From Cymbomonas tetramitiformis (taxonomy: Eukaryota > Chlorophyta > Pyramimonadophyceae > Pyramimonadales > Pyramimonadaceae): a stretch of DNA of 12,724 nt. Below are positions 6,873-12,724 of the stretch, in pieces (within the stretch, counting starts at the first letter, position 1; each line of letters opens with the position of its first letter). The notes below the pieces were generated by a model that was not told the DNA's origin, made no database searches, and was given only the letters and a program-made list of their open reading frames with translations. The stretch spans positions 1 through 12,724 of the forward strand of contig LGRX02030545.1 in the NCBI GenBank assembly GCA_001247695.2. The letters run 5' to 3'. The translations under genes were made by a program, and so were the position numbers.

Positions 6873-7302
6873 TGTGGGCTTGGTGGTGGAGGGTTGGCTC
6901 GATTGGCGGGGGTGAGCCGGCTCCAGAGACACAACAGCAGTGCGCCGGCAGGACAGCCGCAGAGGGGCTCAGGTGGCCCAGTGAGGCTCAGGGAGCAGAG
7001 GGGTGGTCTTGCGCGTGGGCTTGGTGGTGGAGATATGGCACGCGCAGCTCGGGGGGCAGGGATGGACCGGCTTCAGGCACAAGGCGGCAGTGCGCTGGCG
7101 GTGCGGATGCAGAGGGGCTTGGGTGGCTCAGCGAGGCTTAGGGGTTCCCATTCTTCACTAGTGAGCTCCGGAGAATCCAGATAAGTGTCCCGAAGTGTGT
7201 GCTGAATCCTTCGATCCCCGGCGTGGGTACATAGTGCAGCCGGTCTTCTGTGGCTACGGGGTGCCGAAGGAGTCGCAAGGATAAGCATACACACAGCAGC
7301 AG
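6873..7302 (+). repeat. dispersed repeat module, copy A
   Basis: The module starts near TGTGGGCTTGGTGGTGGA. It contains two related subrepeats about 141-150 bp apart (GTGGGCTTGGTGGTGGA at 6874 and 7015; GCAGAGGGGCT at 6959 and 7109), followed by a tail of about 190 bp that ends near CACACAGCAGC. The same arrangement occurs at 8364-8812 and, inverted, at 11964-12344. A 145-codon + frame starting at 6747 crosses it and gives Gly/Ser/Arg-rich repeats, but the frame is not kept in copy B. Confidence 0.8.
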
Positions 7303-7943
7303 ATGCAGAGGGGCTTGGGTGGCTCAGCGAGGCTTAGGGGGTCCCATTCTTCACTAGTGAGCTCCGGAGAATCCAGATAAGTGTCCCGAAGTGTGTGCTG
7401 AATCCTTTGATCCCCGGCGTGGGTACATAGTGGAGCCGGTCTTCTGTGGCTACGGGGTGCCGAAGGAGTCGCAAGGATAAGCATACACACAGCAGCAGAT
7501 GCAGAGGGGCTTGGGTGGCTCAGCGAGGCTTAGGGGGTCCCATTCTTCACTAGTGAGCTCCGGAGAATCCGGATGAGTGTCCCGAAGTGTGTGCTGAATC
7601 CTTTGATCCCCGGCGTGGGTACATAGTGCAGTCTCCTGTGGCTACGGGGTGCCAAAGGAGTCGCAAGGATAAGCATACACACGCACAGATGCAGAGGGGC
7701 TCGGGTGGCTCAGCGAGGCTTAGGGGGTCCCATTCTTCACTAGTGAGCTCCGGAGAATCCGGATGAGTGTCCCGAAGTGTGTGCTGAATCCTTTGATCCC
7801 CGGCGTGGGTACATAGTGGAGCCGGTCTTCTGTGGCTACGGGGTGCCGAAGGAGTCGCAAGGATAAGCATGCACACAGCAGCCGGTCTTCTGCGGCTATG
7901 GGATGCCAAAGGAGTTGATACAAGGATAAGCACACACACATGC
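7107..7943 (+). repeat. tandem array of about four 190-196-bp units
   Basis: Units start at ATGCAGAGGGGCT at 7107, 7303, 7499 and 7689, giving periods of 196, 196 and 190. The third unit is shorter because of a small deletion near 7630. A partial tail copy follows to about 7943. Units 1 and 2 share CCAGATAAG while 3 and 4 share CCGGATGAG, suggesting stepwise duplication. Each unit has clustered palindromes (CACTAGTG, GAGCTC, CTCCGGAG). The minus strand shows open frames in each unit, but the differences between units mostly change the amino acid, which argues against coding. Confidence 0.88.
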
Positions 7944-7984
7944 CGGGCCCCTCAGAGCCCGGGGGCCCATCCCGGTAGCGATGA

Positions 7985-8248
7985 CCGCTTACAACAGGTT
8001 GCACGGCAGCATACGGCATCTCAATAGCTTCCGTGCGCACCGGGTCGAGGTTGCTGGCCGTGCCGGAACTGACAGTGATGAGCAGCTGTCGGGAAGGCGA
8101 TGACCGGATGCTGAACTATCGGCAAGTGTGGAGCGCATTGCTCGAGTTTGCGGCTACCACGCAAGGTATTCAGTGCAAGGGCTTCCGTCACGTGGAGGTG
8201 GTGCTGGGGGTAGAGGGCTACAGCCGCAAGTTGGTGGCGGGGGCGTAG
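7985..8248 (+). CDS. short open frame with coding-like third positions, unrecognised
   Basis: The frame is open from a TGA at 7982-7984 to the TAG at 8246-8248, about 87 codons. A GTG lies at 8033; the first ATG is at 8078, so no convincing start is present and it may be an exon or a gene remnant. In the 71 codons from 8033, I count about 56 ending in G or C (roughly 79 percent), which is higher than its surroundings appear. The product is of mixed, protein-like composition with a hydrophobic/charged pattern and few low-complexity runs. No family is recognised. It sits between repeat copies A and B, so it may be captured host sequence or a remnant of the element that spread the repeat. Confidence 0.3.
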   Translation, partial: PLTTGCTAAYGISIASVRTGSRLLAVPELTVMSSCREGDDRMLNYRQVWSALLEFAATTQGIQCKGFRHVEVVLGVEGYSRKLVAGA

Positions 8249-8363
8249 GTTCGGATGAGAGCGGCCCAGTCTATCATTCTCAGCCCTTTGGGACAGCCCT
8301 TGGGGATTCCGGCAGTGGCATGGGTGGGCAAGCTCTCTTGAGACCAGGCTTTGGGGCGTGTAG

Positions 8364-8812
8364 GGGGCAGCGGGGTGGTCTCGAATGTGGGCTTGGTGAT
8401 GAAGAGGTGGCTCGAGTGGCGGAGGTGAGCCGGCTTCAGAGAAACAACAGCAGTGCGCCAGCAGGGCAGTTGCAGAGGGGCTCAGGTGGTCAAGTGAGGC
8501 TCAAGGAACAGAGGGGTGGACCTGCGCGTCCGGCTTGGTGGTGGAAATATGGCTCGCGCAGCTCGGGGGGCAGGGATGAAGCGGCTTCAGCCTCCAGGCA
8601 GCAGTGCGCAGGCGGTGCGGATGCAGAGGGGCTCGGGTGGCTCAGCGAGGCTTAGGGGGTCCCATTCTTCACGAGTGACCTCCGGAGAATCCGGATAAGT
8701 GTCCCGAAGTGTGTGCTGAATCCTTTGATCCCCGGCGTGGGTACATAGTGCAGCCGGTCTTCTGTGGCTACGGTGTGCCAACGGAGTCGGTCCAAGGAAA
8801 AGCACACACCCA
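8364..8812 (+). repeat. dispersed repeat module, copy B
   Basis: It has the same order as copy A: two related subrepeats (GGGGTGG at 8372 and 8513, 141 bp apart), then the GCAGAGGGGCTCGGG block at 8623, then the tail to about 8812. It shares CACGAGTG, the AGGCAGCAGTGCGCAGG stretch and the GGAAAAGCACACAC ending with inverted copy C rather than with copy A. A short indel breaks the frame that is open in copy A. Confidence 0.82.
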
Positions 8813-8968
8813 CACCGGATAATGGAGTCGGTTCAAGGATAAGCACACACCGAATAAATGTCTTGCAGTGTGTGCTGAATCCTTTGATTCCCAGTGTGGG
8901 TACATAATGCAGCAGATCTTCTTTGGCTACGTGTTGCCAAAGGAATCAGTCCAAGGATAAGCACACAA
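8813..8968 (+). repeat. decayed tail copies of the module
   Basis: A short remnant, GGAGTCGGTTCAAGGATAAG (8824-8843), is followed at about 8851-8968 by a more diverged copy of the tail. Recognisable points are GTGTGCTGAATCCTTTGAT, GTGGGTACATA and AAGGATAAGCACACA. Confidence 0.7.
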
Positions 8969-9837
8969 GCCCCACTTGCATATGGGGAATACATACACCT
9001 TACATACGCGTCAGTTTAAGACCCCCTCGGTCGGTTCCTTCTGCAGAAGGTTGACCGGCCTTGTTCTAGACCCTGCGGCATCATCCGCTAGACGGTGGCA
9101 GATCCCCGGAGCCCTACGTGCCAAGTGCCCATGGGCACAAGAGCCGGCCGTAGATTGACTTGCGAGGTCATTATTGGCCGGTGACATATCTCGCTCGACC
9201 GCATGAATACACCGTGGTCAAATGCGCAAATGCGCGGGTACACCCTCTGCGGATAAGCTGCCTTTAGCATGTCGGTAGCACTGTGAGAAGCGAACAGTTC
9301 GAATTACTAAAACGTGACAGTCAAACGACAGTCATGCACTTATACAAACTTTCCTTCTGGACCATTCAGGATCCCGCCACGCGGGGATGTGGTCATTGTG
9401 CGCTGCTATGGATGCTCGTCGTGGCACTCAACGTGGCTGCTGCACCCGCGGTCGCGGGGCGCACTGCAACGATGTGCACGGAATGTGCAGAGCAACTTTC
9501 ATCAATGTCGGCGTGTGATATCAACACTAGGGATCTTCCTACACGGCTGTTTGTGTAGTGGACAGTCCAAAGGGGCAGGGAGGAGGCGCCGAGAGGGCTC
9601 CCACCGAGTGGCAGTCTAATCGGGCGACGGGCGGTGTGAGCGGTTTGCTCAGAGTGCGACGCGGCCTCTACACAGTGCTCCTTCTCATTGGCAGACTTCC
9701 GCGCTGCGGTCGCTCTCGCAAGCCAAGGCGCCGCCCCCGCGCAGGTGTTCCTGTTGGAGTCTTTGCAACTCGATGGCCGGTCTGAACCAGCTCTCCCTGC
9801 CCCTCTGATGTAGCCATGCACTTGCGTCCGTTGATGA
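8969..9837. other. no supported gene; one 14-bp palindrome
   Basis: Overlapping weak frames on both strands cover this part, none with a recognisable motif. CCTTCTGCAGAAGG at 9037-9050 is a perfect palindrome, with CGGTC/GACCG arms further out (9028-9032, 9053-9057). AAATGCGC is repeated in tandem at 9220-9235. Confidence 0.4.
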
Positions 9838-10713
9838 ATGGATGGTCTACATCAGCCCTCTCGTTTCTGTAACCCTCTCCCATCCCTGCGGGAGTTGCAA
9901 GCGTACACCGTCCGTGCACTCGTCCATGGTACCAAGCCGAAGTTCCCAGGCGTAAGCGCCATTATATGCTCGGCGCGTCAGTGGGTGCTCGGTGTCACTC
10001 TCAGACAGTCTGCTGCGCTGTGCCCTCGCAGACCCGTGGATGTCGCCTTGTCCGCCGACGTGGACCTTCAGGTGCTCCCTCGCGTGCGCCTCTCTTTCTC
10101 CATCCCCTTCAGACAAAACCCTGCTACCCGTGCAACCCGTTCCACTTCGGCATTGCGAAGCGTCTGCTCCCTGCACACACCTACGGCGCATACCAGGACT
10201 CCCAGTTCGTCCTCCTCGAGCTGTAGCTTTAGCTCTTACCATGTGGCTCTGGATTCTCAATATGCTGTGCCTAAAGGCGAGCCTAAAGGCGAGCATCGAG
10301 CATACGGCCATGGATGGCCCTCCCTGACGCATGTCTCCCGTATTCTACGTGGGTGGACATTAGTACTTTGCAGAGCATCCTGCCCCCCCTCACCCTACTA
10401 CTCGGGTATGACTTGGCGGCTTCACGGGGCAATCCTGACTTTTCCTCCGGTGTGTGAGGGGCTCCGAGGGCATGTGGTACCCTGTGTCACGCGAGAGGGG
10501 GAGGGGTGGGGCCCGGGGGCATGTAGGTCACGCTGCGTGGGCACTGTGCTGGTGCGTCGTCGCCAACCCGCAGTGCGATGGCTTGGCGCGTGTCCCATTT
10601 GCTTGTGCGCAACCCGCTTGGGAGGCGCGGGGGTCTCACTGAGAGGCCATCGGGCTCGCACTGGGTTGACGAGGGTGCATGGCGCTGTCCAAAGGCAGGT
10701 GGCCAACACCTAA
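9838..10713 (+). CDS. 291-codon open frame, unrecognised
   Basis: This frame runs from ATG to TAA and is the longest open frame in the window outside the retroelement. At about 60 percent GC roughly 3 percent of random codons are stops, so a chance run this long is uncommon in 12 kb but possible. The product is rich in Arg, Cys, Pro and Ser, with a Ser run near residues 123-133. It has no domain I recognise. A 12-bp tandem duplication (CCTAAAGGCGAG at 10270 and 10282) gives PKGE twice. The high Cys and Arg content and lack of hydrophobic-core pattern make it look more like a chance frame than a folded protein. Confidence 0.22.
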   Translation: MDGLHQPSRFCNPLPSLRELQAYTVRALVHGTKPKFPGVSAIICSARQWVLGVTLRQSAALCPRRPVDVALSADVDLQVLPRVRLSFSIPFRQNPATRATRSTSALRSVCSLHTPTAHTRTPSSSSSSCSFSSYHVALDSQYAVPKGEPKGEHRAYGHGWPSLTHVSRILRGWTLVLCRASCPPSPYYSGMTWRLHGAILTFPPVCEGLRGHVVPCVTREGEGWGPGACRSRCVGTVLVRRRQPAVRWLGACPICLCATRLGGAGVSLRGHRARTGLTRVHGAVQRQVANT

Positions 10714-10975
10714 TGATGTTGGGATGGAAGCACGCTGGCGGGGCAGCATTCATGCAGTTGGGGCGAGCGGCAGTGAACAACACGTGTCGATAGGGCGGAT
10801 GGCGTGGTGCATGCGCCGCGGCCTCTCCAGGAGAAGCTCGATGATAGGCGTTGGAGTCACTGCTAGCCCCAAGGTGCATAGCTGCTGGGAAAGGCGGGCT
10901 TGCCGGGAAGGGCTCACGGCATCAGAGGATGGGTAAGCGAGTGCCCCGCTCGCTGCGGCGTGTTGCTGTGCAGGG

Positions 10976-11098
10976 AACGGCACTTTGGAACCGTGCACCC
11001 TCGATGCCCTCGGCATGGCCGCCATCTTCAATGTCACCTCCAACGGCCGTGACCACCACCTCATCATCCAGCGCCTCCGCCTGGTGCCCGCCCCGATG
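10976..11098 (+). CDS. exon-like patch, unrecognised
   Basis: In the frame beginning AAC at 10976, about 40 codons read as ordinary protein (for example LDALGMAAIFNV and GRDHHLIIQRLRLVP). Nearly all third positions are G or C up to about 11098; the frame then continues with less bias to a TGA at 11168-11170. Just upstream is a possible 41-bp intron: GTAAGC at 10933 and TGCTGTGCAG ending at 10973. Joined there, an upstream frame open from 10848 would lead into this patch, with one exon base completing a split codon. No family is recognised and no clear downstream splice donor is seen, so this is a candidate exon only. Confidence 0.25.
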
Positions 11099-11336
11099 GC
11101 CCCTGCTCCTCGCCTGTGCCACACGAGCCGCTGTTTCCGCTCATTCTCCACTGCCAGTCAAAAGCAATGAGTCACACCGCGCCGTCGGTTGACTGAGCGG
11201 GTGCATGAGGATGGGCACGGGTGCGCTCCGTTTTGAAAGGCAGCGACGCAGCAGATCGGCTCGCAGTTGTGTGCACTCTCGGCACCGTGCACTCCCGGCA
11301 CCGGCACTCTTGCCACAGCATGATCAAACTCATGTG

Positions 11337-11456
11337 CATGTGCATCCCCGCGACGTGGCGTGTGACATGGCATGGGACTTGAGGGGTGTGGCACAGATCA
11401 ATGCCCTGACCTATGACCGCCTTGGTGGTGCTCTTCTCTTAGCGCACAGCCTGAAG
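11337..11456 (+). CDS. second exon-like patch, unrecognised
   Basis: Within a longer frame (11205-11573), about 40 codons ending at AAG|GTAATA (11454-11462) read as protein: WDLRGVAQINALTYD then LGGALLLAHSLK. The remaining part of the frame is compositionally irregular. The GTAATA could be a splice donor. It may belong to the same gene as the patch at 10976-11098, on the same strand, but no connecting splice sites are convincing. Confidence 0.15.
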
Positions 11457-11573
11457 GTAATATGGCCAGAGAGAGGGGGTGAGGTTTGTCTGTTTTGGTG
11501 GGTAGGGATGATGGGTTGGAAGGTCACCAAGTTGTGTCACACTGACGTGTCTGATTCAGTAAAAACACGGTAA

Positions 11574-11963
11574 CATGTGGTGGGGACCCTAACCCAATCT
11601 GATCGAAGGCAGGCCACGCGGGGATTGAGGGGGAGGCTGAGTACGGCCTTGGGCACGGCGGCCAACCCAAACAGGGGACCGGTGCATTATGGAAGGCTGC
11701 AAGAGGGGCAGCGAGGGACCCATGAGGCGAGACAATGACGAGGCAAGGTGGCAGGGAGAAGGGGAGAGGCAGTGGTGTCGGCAGAGACACTTTTGGCAGG
11801 AATGGGGGGCAGGATGGTGGGGTGCATTTCAGGGTTTCAGGGGTCTGCGGCATGATGAAAGGAAGCAGGAGGGCAGATTAACAGAAGGGGTCGCGACCGA
11901 GATCTTGGGTGCTTAGAAAGAACAAAGCGGGAGTTAATCATTGCTTGGATTGAGCTTCTCGGG
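11574..11963. other. no gene seen; G- and A-rich on the + strand
   Basis: The + strand is purine-rich with repeated GGGGA, GGCAG and GAGG motifs. Open frames here are short and compositional. Nothing further is recognised. Confidence 0.45.
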
Positions 11964-12344
11964 CGTGTGTGCTTTTCCCTGGACCGACTCCTTTAACACA
12001 CCGTAGCCGCAGAAGAGTGGCTGCACTATGTACCCACGCCGGGGATCAAAGGATTCAGCACACACTTCGGGACACTTATCCGGATTCTTCGGAGCTCACT
12101 CGTGAAGAATGGGACCCTCTAAGCCTCGCTGAGCCACCCGAGCCCCTCTGCATCCGCACCGCCTGCGCACTGCTGCCTGGGGGCTGCAGCCGGTTCATCC
12201 CTGCCCCCCGAGCTGCGCGAGCCATATCTCCACCACCAAGCTCACGCGCAGGACCACCCTCTGCTCCCTGAGCCTCACTGGGCCACCTGAGCCCCTCTGC
12301 GGCTGCCCAGCCGGGGCACTGCTGCTGTGTCTCTGAAGCCGGCT
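11964..12344 (-). repeat. dispersed repeat module, copy C (inverted)
   Basis: Read on the minus strand, this matches copy B almost throughout. It runs from AGAGCCGGCTTCAGAGACAC through the subrepeat GCAGAGGGGCTCAGG, the GCAGAGGGGCTCGGG block and the tail, to GGAAAAGCACACACG. It lacks the first part of the module (the outer GTGGGCTTGGTGGTGG). With copy B it forms an inverted pair separated by about 3.15 kb. A 100-codon + frame crosses it, but its start and end fit no gene. Confidence 0.85.
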
Positions 12345-12651
12345 CTTGTCTCTGATACCCGGTCTTGTCACGGCCTCGTCTCGCCCTGCTCCCGATTTGC
12401 TTCTCACATCCGCTGGGATGATGGTGGGCTGGCGTTTGTCGGCTGATCTCATGCCATTTAGTGTGTGTGTATCACGCAGATGGACGTTCTCAGTTGCGAG
12501 TTCCTGGGTAACAGGTAACGCAGTGACATCCCATCCGGTGACGGGAACATTCCCTTTCCTTCTGGATCTCCCCTCCCGCTCGAAGCATTTGGTACCATGT
12601 ACTAAGCTCGCCTGTTGCACATGACCGGCGCCGCCAGCTTGCTGAGCGCTT
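12345..12651. other. no supported gene
   Basis: Two weak frames on opposite strands overlap here without recognisable motifs. No repeats beyond short coincidences are seen. Confidence 0.4.
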
Positions 12652-12724
12652 CTGCAAAGTAATCCGGGGCAGCAGGCGGGTCTCCTGCAAAGTAATCCGG
12701 GGCAGCAGGCGGGTTTCTTGCAAA
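12652..12724. repeat. 33-bp tandem repeat running off the window edge
   Basis: A unit beginning CTGCAAAGTAATCCGGGG starts at 12652 and again at 12685. A third start (TTGCAAA, one base changed) lies at 12718. The period of 33 is a multiple of three. On the minus strand the frame stays open and gives an 11-residue repeat (QETRLLPRITL) twice. The array may continue beyond the window, so its length and coding status are unknown. Confidence 0.85.

Noticed and set aside
6747..7184. 145-codon plus-strand frame with Gly/Ser/Arg-rich repeats in copy A
   Set aside because: The corresponding frame in copy B is broken by a short indel, and the repeats follow the DNA subrepeats.
7073..7939. Minus-strand open frames in the tandem units that would encode a repeated peptide (containing RIQHTLRDTY and SLAEPPEPLC)
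   Set aside because: Differences between units in this frame mostly alter the amino acid (for example Gln/Arg, Pro/Leu, Tyr/His, Glu/Lys), a pattern of neutral drift. Another frame is also open over much of each unit.
7107..7943. CRISPR-like array
   Set aside because: Units are 190-196 bp, contiguous and nearly identical, with no short repeats separated by unique spacers.
9393..9821. 142-codon minus-strand frame
   Set aside because: Begins at GTG, overlaps several plus-strand frames, has Ser/Ala/Arg-rich composition and no recognisable motif.

Overview
The window looks like non-genic, repeat-rich nuclear DNA of a eukaryote. It is probably from an alga or other protist, but the host cannot be named from the sequence. 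The reasons are a decayed Ty1/copia-type retrotransposon, hexamer microsatellite arrays, dispersed and inverted tandem repeats, short telomere-like hexamers, very low coding density, and no operon-like gene packing. No rRNA, tRNA or CRISPR array was found.

Layout. Positions 1-2217 hold the 3' part of a copia-type pol gene. Reverse transcriptase begins in one frame and, after a frame change near 715-732, continues in another through the YVDD motif and RNase H to a stop at 2215-2217. Its RNase H domain carries an unusual insertion of about 100 residues. Positions 2218-3150 are probably the non-coding 3' end of the element. Positions 3151-4395 are more AT-rich and hold two compound hexamer arrays. 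Between them lies a dense cluster of hairpins, including a 154-bp foldback with perfect 21-bp inverted ends (3833-3986).

Positions 4400-6870 have no recognisable gene. They contain a short direct repeat, a strongly C-rich tract (5436-5715) and some weak open frames. Positions 6873-8968 are built from one repeat family: a module (copy A) whose tail is amplified as about four 190-196-bp tandem units, a second module (copy B), and decayed tail copies. An 87-codon open frame with GC-rich third positions (7985-8248) sits between A and B. Positions 8969-11963 hold a 291-codon frame of unknown nature (9838-10713) and two short exon-like patches (about 10976-11098 and 11337-11456). Copy C of the repeat module follows in inverted orientation (11964-12344). 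A 33-bp tandem repeat starts at 12652 and runs off the window edge.

The parts do not form a pathway. The retroelement is the only confidently identified gene. The most unusual items are the multi-hairpin foldback at 3833-3986, the paired hexamer arrays with inverted flanks but same-strand repeats, the RNase H insertion, and the A/B/C repeat family with local tandem amplification.
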